Part shown: positions 13,704 to 25,887 of the stretch, in pieces | Numbering within the stretch: the stretch's first letter is position 1 | Layout of the letters: the number at the start of each line of letters is the position of its first letter | Translations under genes and position numbers: made by a program | Notes under the pieces: generated by a model | Databases searched by the model: none | What the model saw: the letters and a program-made list of their open reading frames with translations, nothing else | Told to the model about the DNA's origin: nothing | Assembly (NCBI GenBank): GCA_002633005.1 | Contig: NMRA01000615.1 | Location: forward strand, 67,419 to 127,418 | Origin: Phoronis australis | Taxonomy: Eukaryota; Phoronida; Phoronidae | Reading direction: 5' to 3' | Length of the DNA: 60,000 nt

Positions 13704-13865
13704 TAGATTATTACATGTTCTCAGCCGTTATCCCCCTTATCTAGAGCCCTCGTGGATTTTGGAGAATTATCACCCTCGGGGCTAACGCCCCTCGGGCGAT
13801 ATTTCTCCAAAATCCACTCGGGCTCTAGATAACGGGGGATAACGACTTCGCCATGTAATAATCTA
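13704..13865 (-). mobile_element. Foldback MITE F1, copy 2 (inverted)
   Basis: It has the same TAGATTATTACATG...CATGTAATAATCTA ends and the same internal GTTATCCCCC/TCTAGAGCCC hairpin as copy 1, but in the opposite orientation. A larger G+C-rich loop (about 13770-13805) accounts for its greater length. Confidence 0.8.
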
Positions 13866-14589
13866 TATATATGACTAGACAAATCGCGATTCGTTATCCG
13901 TTCCTTTTTTCAAAGCCTAAGCAGAGCTATTTAAAACTCTCATTAAACACGTTTTCATCGACTACGTTCTGGTTAAACCACGCAATAACAGATAGGTAAA
14001 AATTCTAATGTTGTCAATCATTTAGAATTGGAACGTATAGTTCACAACAGTATTCATATCGTAAGACGAAGTGACAGTGTTAAAACAGCATTTTATCCTT
14101 CTGACTAATCTAATTACCCTCACAAGTTCCCATAGCTAAACAGGTGATATGTATTAATGGTAATTAACTGTTAATTGTGAAGCATAATTTTACCAAAATC
14201 TGTAAAATGCATTACTTTTTAGGAAGTCAAAAGGGAATTATTAAATGGAAAATTTACTAAAAAATATTACTTGAAGGATTCTTCTGTCAAATCCTTGAAT
14301 TCGGTGACAACAACTTATTGGAAACTTGAGAGCAGAGTTCAAAGAAGGGTTGTTGTTAGTAGCTCCAATTCATCGGTTAAAGCAGAAATTTTCTGTAAAA
14401 CAAATAATTGAAGACGAAATTAAAAAGGGTGCAGTCTTCGCAAAGAGTCTAGTCAGCGCGCCGCTTGTGGGCACATCACGTGACCAAGTCTGAAAAGATC
14501 TCTTCCCCAAACTTGCCTCTGTTTGGTACAACCTTTTCTCAGTTTTTCGTTAATGTCATCTAACTTACTCACCATGGAGTCCGATCAAG
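13866..14589. other. Non-coding stretch, nothing recognised
   Basis: A+T-rich, no supported gene or repeat. Confidence 0.5.
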
Positions 14590-14594
14590 ACCTG

Positions 14595-15574
14595 CATAGG
14601 CGGATTTAGGGGGGGCCAGGGGGCCCGCCCCCCTCCTCCTTGGCTGCCGCAAAAATAAAACAGCAAGAGCGTAGGAAAATGCTAAGTTTATTAATTAACT
14701 CAGGTAATTAAAATTATACGACTGAAACAAGATTTGAATGTGAGCAGTTTTGGTGTTTGGGGGGTGGGGCTCAAATCCAATTTCAAGTGTGAAATTCGGA
14801 ACACGGCGCAATCGTAACTATGCCTACTGTAAGTATAGGCTCTCCCGCGATATCCCAGGCGACCGGCAGTGGCGCTGGGCCCTACGACTCCGTTTCCGTC
14901 GTCTGCTCCACTGTGCAATGAAGAAAATTACTTCATTTTTTAAAGAAAATGGAATCTGAGTGATGATAAAAAAACAGAAGCTGCTGGTAAGATGTCAATT
15001 TTACTTGAAGCCTTAGTGAATCAATCAGAAACTCATAATTCTCTCTTTGTCAAACCTTAACTTAAGACGATTTCCAAAGCAATCGCGTCATTATTGCCAA
15101 GACAAAACACGGATTTGGTCTTTTGGGCAATTGAAGAATATTTTAAATACAACAAATTTGTTACAAATTGATAACACAAAATATAAAACATGTAACAAGC
15201 ATGACAAAAAGGTTTTGCGCAAACGCTATGGACCATAAACAAGTAGGTCTCTTAATATTAAATTAGGAGTTAAATCGTGGTGGTGCAGTGGTAAAGCACG
15301 CGCGCTCTATCCGCCAGATCGTGATTTCGAGTCTGTGGTGCTTGCATTTTTTTTCCTGTTTGACACTTTCTCCTTTTTTGCCTTTTTTTTCTTGGATAAT
15401 ACTTCGGGAATCAGGGAAAATGCTTGATTTTTAGAGGAAAAAACAAGAAAAATTTCCTGGGCGGGAGGGGACCTCCCCCATTCGGTGCTATGCGCATCTA
15501 AAATCGTGCTTTGAGTAAGTGTTTACAGACAAAATGTTGTGCCCCCACCTTGTGATATCCTAGATCCGCCACTG
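14595..15574. mobile_element. 980-bp hAT5-like element with transposase scrap
   Basis: The left end is CATAGGCGGATTTAGG. The right end on the other strand is CAGTGGCGGATCTAGG. Both are flanked by the direct repeat ACCTG (14590-14594 and 15575-15579). At 14918-14956 the plus strand encodes MKKITSFFKENGI and a stop. This resembles the usual N-terminus of TTF/ZMYM-zinc-finger hAT transposases, but nothing of the enzyme follows intact. A tRNA-like segment lies inside at 15274-15345. I infer a decayed hAT transposon with a 5-bp target duplication. Related ends occur at 25524 and 36400. Confidence 0.65.
15274..15356 (+). repeat. tRNA-like SINE head inside the hAT-like element
   Basis: An A-box-like TGGTGCAGTGG and a B-box-like GATTTCGAGTC are spaced as in a tRNA and followed by a T-run that could stop Pol III. 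No convincing acceptor stem can be drawn, so this is a tRNA-derived repeat and not a tRNA gene. Confidence 0.5.
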
Positions 15575-15579
15575 ACCTG

Positions 15580-18500
15580 GGCATGTTTTTTTGGTTCGTA
15601 GGTCATGTCATTCACAACAGTGTGTCATTCTCGTGGTAACGTGGGCTTTTGAAAAACATGTCGTACATTAATACGACAACAGTTCTTGCACCAGTATTCA
15701 CCGAACTTTCTGTATTAAAACGTTGATGAAATGCTCAAAGTAGTGTCCGAGACTTTCCATAACGAGCACCGATGCCTGTAATCGCAAAAATGAGTTCAGC
15801 TTGCTGCAGTTTTCCAAGAACAATAAATTCGTGATTTTAAACATCAAAATAACGGACCACCACTGAAAAAATAAAACATTGGGCAATTAAAAAAATTCAA
15901 ACATGACTAAAATCGGTGATTAAAGTTTTTCCTGAGATACCGTGCTCTGAGTCGCGCTTAAAAAACTGCAATCGCGCAAAAACAGAATTTGTGTCGCAAG
16001 TTGAACACTCGTCGTTTTATTTTCAATTTTCAAACTACGCTTTGCGGTCGTGAAAGTAACTGTAATGTATTCGAGTTTCCTTGTTTAGTGCAATGTTTTC
16101 AAAGTAACGCAAAAATTTTTCACAGTGGAAATGCGTAATAAGCTATTTTAGATGAGCCTTATCCAAAGCCGATTACATGATCTAATGCAGGTGGAGGAAA
16201 ATGTAGGCCACAAGGTCGTCTTCGAGTGATTTTCAGACAACGCTGTGTCTTTTTCAGGAAGTAAATTGCTTGAAACAACGCATAAATATTCGACGAGAAT
16301 TCGAATGACATGCATTTTGAAGGTTATTCACCAGATGGCAGCACTCATGGTATGGTGAACTAGTCATCACTTACGCATGAACAATTTGTTCATGGTGTTG
16401 TATTCTGTGGAGTGTTGACATGTAGCACCACTTTATTTTACTAAAGTATCATGTTCAGTTATTTATACCATTCGTACCATATGTCAGTCTTGCAATGTGT
16501 GCCCACTATATGAAAAGTTTTAATAATTACCTACTTGCAATATACAGTTGTATGTTAAAGGTGGTCCTCAATGAAGAGGCTATTGCCGACGATAATCTAG
16601 ACAAATTATATTTTTAGGTTTGAAGTCTAACTCTCAACAGAAGGTGAGTCTCTCAAGTAGCTTTAAAGAACACCTTTACATACTTATAAAGCATGTTCAA
16701 CGCTCTAACATACAAAACAGGTGCTTTGAAGAACGCACATTTTATTTGCAATGATATGGATGGTTCTCAGTCTATTTCCCAAAAGTTTGTCAAATGTCCG
16801 CGATGTCAAATGTTTTTTTAATTTTTCTGCTATACAATTACGGCAATCACACAGATATCTTGCTCTCTTATCAATAAGTGATCATTACCAGGCACGTACA
16901 CCATTAGAATATTGAAGAAAATCAATGTTTGCCTCTGTTTATTACGAAGTAGGATCGCTATCAAATTAATTCCATTTAGGTAAAAGGGAATTATTATTTG
17001 GTTAACTTGTATGCCGCAGTTTTTAAAACGATTTTACAGTCTTCAACATAACTCTGTCAGGCTGCATTAAACTTGGATAAAGTTCTTACTTAAATAATTT
17101 GACTGTTTAGGCGAACGTTTGTTGCAATAAAATAATGCTTTTGTTGAAATTTTGTCGGAGTATGAAGTGACGTTCTTTCGCCAAGCGGTTAATCGTTGAT
17201 TAAGAAAGGACTCGCGCACTGTTATTTTTGCGAATTTATAAAACGTACCTTTTCAACATCTGTCGAGATTTCGAGCTTAGCTTGAATACTAGTCGACTCA
17301 AAATAGATATTAATTGCGGTTTTGTATACCGTTCTCCAGTTTATTCTGAAAACTATTACATGTATACATGTATCTTAGAACAACCAGTTTAAACGTAGGC
17401 CTATTGACAAGATTTATACATGTAGTTTTAAAAGGCATCTCCCGTGAACCGAGTACTGATGAACATTGCCCGGGTCACACAGACACATAACCCGTCTGTA
17501 ATTATGGACTTACAGACCCGCGCCACAAGGGTGTTGTTAAACTGTTGAACATAATTTTGCCCAAATATTACAAATTCATCTCGTACCTGTGGTAGTTGCA
17601 ATGCCTGAATGAAGGAAAATGCAGTTCCTAACCAAAACAGGAAAAGTGATTTAATGAAAAAAAAAATCGGCAGCCTTGTGCAAAAATGTCAATTTTCCAC
17701 ACATGCTTTGCTCTCGACGCCATTTTGTCGCTTAGTATGATGTTGTGATTTGTGAAAAATGTCAACAGTTAACCTAGTGACCCAGTTTAAACTAGAATGC
17801 CATTGGTTGATTTAGAAAAAAGGCCGACCTTTGAAATCTTAATCTGGTAGAAGCGGAAATAGAAGTCGAAGTTTCCATTTTGAAGGTGGTCTTTTTATCT
17901 ACAAATATCTTTAATTTGGGTTGCTAATTTTTGTGAGGGAAACGGGCACAGAACAGAAGATGATCATTTTATAATCCAGGTATGTTTTTAAACTTGAATG
18001 TGAAGGACGCACATTTCACATTTCGTCAAATTTCTTGACAACCGCCAACGTCAAACAAAGCCATCACGTGTGAATAGCGGTGGCCTGTGACTCCCTGGGG
18101 TGGCTGCCCATTACACGTACGAGACTATTTACTTCAAGCGTGCGTGCTTTATCTTATAGAATAGAATTATTGTGATGCACCATGTCTCCGTTCCACAACC
18201 GAATTTACAAAAAAATATCTACTACTAGTCAAACACTTGTTATTTCGTTTCTGATTAACAAAGCTTTCGTTATAAACTTTGCAAAACTTTTCAAAAGTTG
18301 AACTCAGTATTATCTGATTTATATCCGTCCAGGCTTATTTTCAGACAGAAAGCTTGAATTATGTCTTATTACCAATTACAAATTTAGTGACCAACTGTTT
18401 TTGAAAACTGTGAATCATTTCCTATGCTTGCCTTACCCGGAACCCATAAAAAATGTCGTTTATCCATTAACCACGGCAACACTAAAATCAAAGTTCATTT

Positions 18501-18659
18501 GCGATAATTTGTAACTGACACGATCACAAATATTATTTTGTTTTTGCTCATCGAATACACAGAAGATCATTCTGAGCTAGATCGATTTTTTCGAAATCCC
18601 AATTAGGAATGGATTTTAATCGAACTTGGTCGGTCACGTGGTTTTACCATGTAATTTTT
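15580..18659. other. Non-coding stretch, nothing recognised
   Basis: A+T-rich. No open frame with protein-like composition and no clear repeat ends. Confidence 0.5.
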
Positions 18660-19166
18660 ATGCGACATCTACAGCATTCTGTCGTTCAGTAACTTTTCCA
18701 GACGTGAGGGATGCTGAACGTGCGATAACATCTGGCTCTTTTGTTAAATGCCCAGCTCAGTCTTTTGTCCCGTATGGTAACAAGAAGGCCAATTTTCTAC
18801 CAGGCTTCAAAGGAAACGTACGGTGGTTGCACGCTATTACCGAACGCGTGTGAACACAGTCAAACTCAGTGCGTCCGTTTGGACAAAATAGATTGCTTTA
18901 ACTTCTGTTGTAGTTGGGCGATTTTGGTGATTCAAAAACTTAACATGATCAGCATTTGACGAGGAATTCAGAAATACTATTGGTTTAAGCTCAAATATGT
19001 TATAACTTAACTTTCATTTTTATCAGCCCAGTCCAGTCATGCTAGATAAGAACTGATCGGAGATTAGAGCAATTATCGAACAAAAGAGCGCAGGCCCTCC
19101 AACCATAAATGCCAGAATGGAGTTAATCAGTCGTGTAAGATATTGGCTACGGAGGTAAACTTTCCA
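18660..19166 (+). repeat. Dispersed repeat R2, copy 1 (about 510 bp)
   Basis: It matches 48770-49768 in the same orientation over its whole length. Shared words in order include CGTTCAGTAACTTT/CGTTCAGTGACTTT, GATAACATCT, AAGAAGGCCAAT, CTACCAGGCTT, GTGAACACAGTCAAACTC, GGGCGATTTTGG, GGAGATTAGAGCAATTATCG and AATGCCAGAATGGAGTTAAT. This copy lacks the 496-bp insertion present in the other and so represents the empty site. Class unknown, no coding capacity. Confidence 0.85.
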
Positions 19167-19474
19167 ACTTGTTGTTGGGCTATAGAATCAAACAAGTTGG
19201 GAGCAACGGGATGTTGCAGTCATGTACATGTATCACTTCAGTTTCAACACAGTCCTCATCGTGGAGGTGTCAAATACTTCCTAGTTCAACAGCGGGTCGC
19301 AGTTTGCCTCTATAAGAAAGTTTTGATGTAAAATTTTTGCAAATTTACAATGTACTTACACCCATTAAACGCTTTGAAGCGCCATCTTTGAAAACCATTA
19401 TTTTGTTTTTGGGGCGGAACCTTCCATTGCTTATGCGTTCTAATAAGATAAGTCACACGTTAAAAACAAGGACA
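19167..19474. other. Short non-coding stretch
   Basis: Nothing recognised apart from a short inverted pair CCAACTTGTT / AACAAGTTGG around 19161-19201. Confidence 0.45.
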
Positions 19475-19482
19475 GTGGTCGA

Positions 19483-19638
19483 CAGTGCTGTATTGGTAAA
19501 ATTAGAGGTAAGTAGGCGCCCAAAGCCCACCGTATCACCTTGACCACTGATGGTAACTTAGGGTGCGTAGGCGCTACGTTCAAATGCCAAAGGGTGGTTG
19601 GCTGCGCCTACGTGCGCCTATGCCCCACTACAGCACTG
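19483..19638. mobile_element. 156-bp hAT-type MITE with 8-bp target duplication
   Basis: The ends are CAGTGCTGTATTGG and, on the other strand, CAGTGCTGTAGTGG. The flanks are GTGGTCGA (19475-19482) and TTGGTCGA (19639-19646), an 8-bp duplication with one change. CAGTG ends and 8-bp duplications are the signature of hAT transposons. Internal GCGTAGGCGC / GCGCCTACG words pair with each other. Non-coding. Confidence 0.85.
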
Positions 19639-19646
19639 TTGGTCGA

Positions 19647-21359
19647 TTTATTGAAATTTGAAATTTTAACTTAAACGACATCGCCATCACTGTGACATGG
19701 TTAACACTGCAAAAGGGTTGAATGACTCCGCGTTAATTATATACAATCTTCTTGGATGTTGTTTTATACTTGTATATTTATTATCATTGTCAAACAATTA
19801 CAAAAACATACAAACAAGTACATCAACTCATTCGCGCATGGACACCTCCGGAGAGACCATTCTACATGGAGTTAACATGAATAATAAAAAATAAGTCTAT
19901 ACATTTTTTCATTCTTCTTTCCCTTGCCTTAGTTTGCACCTCAGCTAAAAAATTTCGTATAATCCAAGCACCATAACATAATTTGCATTTAGTGATGTTC
20001 GGCGGCAGGCGTGATCTTGAAATTGGAGCGCTTTAAGAAACTCAATTGTGCATTCTTCACTGACTTTGGACCATAATTTTTTCGTATTTCACAGAACATC
20101 AAATCATGTCATTAAAAATGGCGAGAATCTTTTGTGGGAGACCTAAAACACTTGAAATTGAGAAAAAGTTAACTTACAGGGGACGAAAGGAAATCAGTAA
20201 ATAGGGAAAGACTAATACGTAACAATAGGAAAGTCCAAATTTCATTGGTTTCCAAACGTAATATTTCAGAAATGGCTTATCGAATTCCAATGAAACAAAT
20301 CAGGTAATGTACTTTAGCCACTTTAATTTCCAACAGGCTATTAGAAATTCTTATTGTTGTACTTTAATATTAAGAGTGGATCTTTCAAGTCTGTCGCGAA
20401 AAAAGTGAATACCAATAACAAACACGCCGTCACTCGTATTTTCGGGTGGACATTTTCGTCTGTGTCGAGCGCTGAATGTACCATACTTTTTCTGAGATGA
20501 AATAAAAACACATGGTCACGTAACCTAATCAATGGCAAATCAATATATATTCAAACGACAAAATTCCAAGACTTTTTGTTTTCAGAAAACATATACTTTT
20601 GCACGGTTTGTGTGACTAAGTACTCACACTTGTCGATAAGGCCTGACTAAGATAACCTTAAAACGAATAACTGACACCAACGGAAGTATTCGCTTTTAAA
20701 AGGATTACAATAATTAGCTTAATTAGATATACATGTAGGTTTTCAGTAAACCATGTCAACGTAACGTTTTTTGCCAGAAGTGCCCCTGTAGACTCTGGGA
20801 GAGACGTTTCAATAATAAAGGGTTTTACAGTACTACGCTATATTTACAGTCCGTGTAGCTTTGCAAGCTTTGTGTTATGGTATCGTAAGCTGAAACGGAA
20901 AAAATCAAAACCCGTTGACCAAGAGTGCTACACGAAAAAGGTGCATAAATGAAATATTTACACAAACAAAGACGGTAATTAACCTTGCCAGTTTACCATG
21001 TCCGGATTGGACAGGTCATCGTAAAAGTCAAAGACACGGCTATAATTGACCTATCGCCAGGATTTTGAGCGACGGATTAACTGACCATTTAGAACGAATC
21101 ATTATTGACACACCTTCGTTTCCAAGCCACCATTTTACCCGACAAACATCACGTTGCCGGGTAAAACTTATTGTTTGTTAGTCGACATTACGCAAAGGGG
21201 CGGAGCTTGCGACCGGTCAATTCGCAAACGGCACAATAACCAGTCGGAAGTGCAGACAATTGAAAATGAACAGTAATGAAAATACAAATACACATACTCT
21301 CAATACCAATTCTCAACAACTAAGTGTACAGTGAACCCCAAGGCCAAGAAACAAACATA
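19647..21359. other. Non-coding stretch, nothing recognised
   Basis: A+T-rich. A small hairpin TTTTACCCG / CGGGTAAAA lies near 21134-21167. Confidence 0.45.
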
Positions 21360-21580
21360 AAACCATACACACGAGCATCGAATCACGCACAAACACTATC
21401 GCGTGTAAAATTGTTGTTTGCCATGTGTGATTTTTGTGGTTCGTGCGCATTATTTTTGTTCGTATGCGTGATTTGTGCGTTTGTATGTATGATTCAAGGG
21501 TTCGTATGCGTGATTCATTGCTTCGTACGTGCTTCGTGCATAAGATGTGATGCTCGTGGGTATGATTCTATGGTACACCT
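21360..21580. repeat. Imperfect inverted/tandem repeat built on CGTATGCGTGATT words
   Basis: The left side has ACACGAGCATCGAATCACGCAC. The right side has several CGTATGCGTGATTC-like words and GATGCTCGTGGGTATGATTC, which pair with the left. The middle repeats a roughly 15-nt TTCGTATGCGTGATT motif. An open frame through this region yields a Phe/Val/Cys-rich string that merely mirrors the repeat. Probably a degenerate foldback element. Confidence 0.4.
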
Positions 21581-24500
21581 GGAAACGCCTCGCCCAAAGA
21601 ACCACAACTACGAAAAAGATTTCAAAATTGGCGGGTAAACGTAGTATGAATGTAACCTACTACAACGGACTTAAGTATAAACATGGAAAACGCTGAAGTA
21701 AAGACTCTCAAGCACACGTTTCAAACGCATTGTAATGTCGCTATCGTTCAATCAATAACTGCAAAATTGGACGCGAATCTGTAACAATGATTTATATGTT
21801 TAAGAATTATACTAAACTTAATACTGGTGACAGGTTTCGCAAACATACCTGTTGGTTGCGTGTAAAAAGGATGCCATTGGCGGATGCGCTTCGTCATTAC
21901 GCTCTGCATTTATTGCTTTTGCGGTGTGAGGGCCAGGGGTGAGTGCCGTAGACCCCGGATTTTAGTCACGCAATGGCGGCAAAAATTTTCACATATAAAG
22001 CGGAAATAGTTTATCCTACTCGGCAAGTGTACATTGGCTTCTGTTATAAAAGGTGGAAGAGACGACAGAATTACATTTGTCGTCGGTCGGCCACCCCAAG
22101 AGACACAGCCTCGTCCCCACGATGGCGATGACGGGTTTAGCCATTTGAGGCTTGGTTATGGGAAAAGGAATGTGTCAGAATTACGGAAATCGCCGGAATA
22201 TCACGAGTAATATAAAGTTATATCAATTTTCTGCAGTGTAATATAAAAATGTAAATTAGCGGTATATTGCAAAAACGATGTTCTTTGATTCGTAAACAGA
22301 TTAATGTTTATGATACTTTTAATAAAAAGAATTGAAAATAAGTACATGTACGCCAGCAACCTTCATTCAAATAATAACCAAAACAATGTCTGTTGCTTCA
22401 TGAATGCCAGCAACAACGCCTGTGAAAATAATTAAAATCTGCCTTTGTTTTAATGACGTCAAGGCAGCGACCACTCATTGCGCAGAAAGTAATTCCCATA
22501 ACCAAGCCTCAGAGGGCTAAACGGATCAGCGCCATCTTGAGGCTAGGGACTAGGTTGCAAGAGACATTGCGTACCTATTACGTCATCTCTTTGAGGAGTC
22601 GTTTGTTTGTGGATGGTGAATTTTTCCTGACAGCGTGGGAAGTTTCCCTGACGAGTGAAATTTTCTTGACGTAATAAATTTTGTGTCATTTCGTGATAAT
22701 TTTTCGGTCCTGACGCTTTAAATTTTGGTTTTGGCTGTATTTTGGTACTGTAGAGAATTTAATTCTTGAATAGGAAATTTGTGTCCTGAATTTTTTCTGC
22801 TTTGGCCTTCCATAGTATGGGGATGAGAATATCAGAAGAAATATGGAGTTCGGATTTCGTTCTAGCTACCCCAAGATTAAGCAAGTGGTCGCGTCCGCAA
22901 GAAAGAATTCGAAAATTCGTTATGAATCAAATAACGACTGACTTTATTCACGTTTGAAAGCTTATAAACCTCAACATTGGTTGAGTGACCCCAAAATTCC
23001 AGCTGGTGTAATTCCAGCGCAACTGAGAAATGTTAGCCAATTAGAGAATGGACAGTTGAAAGCTTCTGTTGATTTTGGAGTGAACAAACTCGAGACGTAT
23101 TTTGAAAGAAATGAAGGTTGATGCGATTTAGTCGATTGCCAAAACATGCGTGACTGTCCAGAGATTAAACCTCAAAGTTCATGACGGGGTCGCATTTTTA
23201 CTGCAAAGCACGATGTGCCATGCACAAACTTTTATTTATGTACACGGTGTGTGACGACAACGTCGTATGGAGACTGACGAAAGATGAGAAGTCACCTGAA
23301 CGGAAGTAGTATTTTGTCGAAATTCCTATCACACTTTGTGGACGAAGCGCTAGTTGTGCCAGACGGAAATCGCACGCAAATCCCGAGTTCGAATTGCTGT
23401 GACGTTTTGCCGACTGAAAGTTAAATACTTGTATTAATTAACGTGAAAAGCGTATCTTCAAGTGCAGTTGTCTCAGTAGATACAAATGTACACATGATGT
23501 GAAATTAATTACGTATTTAAAACCAGTCCGCCTAATGGCTTCTAACCACGTCCGGTCAAGCACGTTCTGAATTGAAAAGAATGGTAATTGATAATCGGCA
23601 TGGGTGTTATCTCACATTTTTATTATAAAATGAATACACAGGTAAATAATATCTCAAACAAAAACCATTTGGTAATTATAATGGCTTTTTAATTGTTACG
23701 ATGGTCTCCAGTGAGGTTGTTTTTCCACACTTCCAATATTATCCGCATCAAACGAAAGGGGTTTACTCGAGAGTTTCAAAGGAATAGGAAATGATTCATA
23801 TAAGCACACAATTTCAACCAACGCAAACTACACAATCCACTTTATAAACCAAAACAACGTGCGTCAATAGGATACCCACCTGACCTGCCGGGGATATAAG
23901 TGACATTTTTTTCTCATAGCATACTTTTTAAAAACATCCAATCAATGTCTCAGCCACTACCTTTCTATGAATTTGATACCCAACGGAAAATTCTCTTCCA
24001 CAGAGTAAGTTGCCAGGATACAGAATACAATAGTGACCACAGGCTTGATGACTTTCAGTAAACACTAACCCGCTTTTCTGATTCAATTTCTCATTGAATT
24101 AGAACAATTTCGCTCATCTTCCTTTTGGTACAGTTCAACTGAAAAATATTCATACAAAAAGACTCGGAATTCCTCGTCAGAGTAGTAATTCCTCTCACAT
24201 AAACGAGAATGGGGGAGAATTAACGAGAAAGTTAGTAAGGCTCGGTTCCTAAGCCATTCTGTCGTCCAAATCGTTATCGACCAGTATTTTCTGAAACAGA
24301 ATTAGCCGACAGTGAGGCGAAAGCGGTATTTTGTCGGATTATTTTTGCCTCGTACTGTACACGAGCCTGTCTGATCACCGCATATGTGGCGAAGTTGGAA
24401 ATATGTTTCGTTTCTTCTCGCACATGTTCACTAGAAAGCACATAGACCTCTGATCCACCGCCTGAATATGGCGCAGTGTGAAATCTGGCCGGACCCGTCG

Positions 24501-25518
24501 TCTTCCATCTTAAACACCTCTACAAGACGGCAGATCTGCCTATAGTCCTACCAGGAGATGACTAGGCTACATTCCAACAGCGTAACGTTTTAGTTATGTT
24601 TTTTCGTTCATGGTGATTGCTCGAGATAGTTGTACTAACACATCGCGCAGTGGACAGTAGTCACTTACTGTACAGGAGGGGCCCGGATTTTGAGAACAAG
24701 CTTGATGTTCATTCAATCTATTCAGTAGAGAACACTGACTGGTTCTCAAAATGTGGGTGTGCTGTAAGTGATTGTTACCAATTAATATATGCCAGTTCAC
24801 TCTCCAAAGAGGGTAGATTGGACGCCTTCATTGTGTACGTTTGTCTTAAGCGTCATTTCGACCGCCTGGTCTTCTGTCTTCTCATAAAAATTCCTCAACG
24901 CGAGAGAAGAGACAGGAGCTAAAAGACACGTGGTCACCAGAAGGCGAATAAAGCTCTGATCCATAAACATTCGCTGCATCAAGTGGCCACCCTCCCGAGC
25001 CGAGTCCGATCTGGCAAAGACCTGGGTAGTTTTCAGTAACGTGAGGACCTTTCAAGACAGCTCCTGAGTCCGACCCTGGTTCAAAACAAATTCACCTTGT
25101 CATGTATTCCTGATTTAAACTCCGATTTCACTAGCTATGCATGTGAGTGGGACAATTGTTTTACCACTCAATGATTTTAAAGCATAGTTCATAGGTAATT
25201 TGAAAGGGGTTCGCAAAACGTCACCTAACTTGGTTAGATTTTTTTAGCGCAAATGATGGGAAACAGTCTCTTTAAGTATATGAAAAACATAAAGTAAAGC
25301 CGACAAAATAATTGAGCCGAGATAAACAGTACGATCATTAGTGAATGACAACTGAAAATTAATTTGACTGCACCGTTATCTCAGAAACAGGGTTTGTAGC
25401 CTAATTTAAATTTTCGTCAAAACAAAACACAATGCTATGTCTACTTTACATTTGGGTGGCTTACATTACGATCTGTTTACGTAGTAAACAACACACGGGC
25501 GGTAGCATGACACAGGAT
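21581..25518. other. Non-coding stretch, nothing recognised
   Basis: No supported gene. The open frame at 24617-24922 overlaps frames on the other strand and shows no domain. Confidence 0.45.
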
Positions 25519-25523
25519 ATGTG

Positions 25524-25882
25524 CATAGGCGGATCAAAGACATTAAAAGAGGTGCCTCCGCTGACCACGAAGTACAAATGAAAGACGATCGCGGGATAGG
25601 ACAATAGGACAAAAAATAGTATGCCGCCCATGCGCGCACCCAGCCTTCAATGTGGGAGGGCTCGAATTTCTGTCGATGTGAATCTTTTGCCGACAAAATG
25701 TTGGTAGGACTAAAAAAAACTTCAAAACTGGAAACTGTGCGTCTGCGTCTTTTCAGTGGAATTTTGCCTCGTTTTTCTCGGCGTTTTTGTTTCTCTGAGG
25801 CGGACCTTTTTGCCCACTTCGCCAAATTGAGGGGATCGTTCGAGCCCCCCGAGACCCCTTGGGTGCGCGCATGCCGCCACCG
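25524..25882. mobile_element. Possible hAT5-like element
   Basis: The left edge CATAGGCGGATC matches the left end of the element at 14595. The right edge read on the minus strand, CGGTGGCGGCATG, resembles the CAGTGGCGG right end. The candidate flanks (ATGTG and TTTGT) do not match well, so the borders are uncertain. A minus-strand open frame of 153 codons (25466-25927) crosses both edges. It is basic and domain-free, and I do not call it a gene. Confidence 0.35.
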
Positions 25883-25887
25883 TTTGT

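Larger units (their letters stand above)
12828..13865. mobile_element. Composite foldback element with long inverted arms
   Basis: The left arm (12828-13008) and right arm (13651-13865) are inverted copies of each other. Each arm consists of a MITE plus a roughly 55-bp flank ending in TTACCTTTTCT / AGAAAAGGTAA. The roughly 640-bp centre carries a tRNA-like SINE head and an 84-bp palindrome. The likely explanations are a Foldback-type transposon or two MITE insertions captured in an inverted duplication. There is no coding capacity. The N at 13650 lies exactly at the inner edge of the right arm. Confidence 0.65.

Noticed and set aside
21324-21638. 104-codon open frame with a Phe/Val/Cys-rich centre
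   Set aside because: The peptide is a direct reflection of a repeated CGTATGCGTGATT-like motif.
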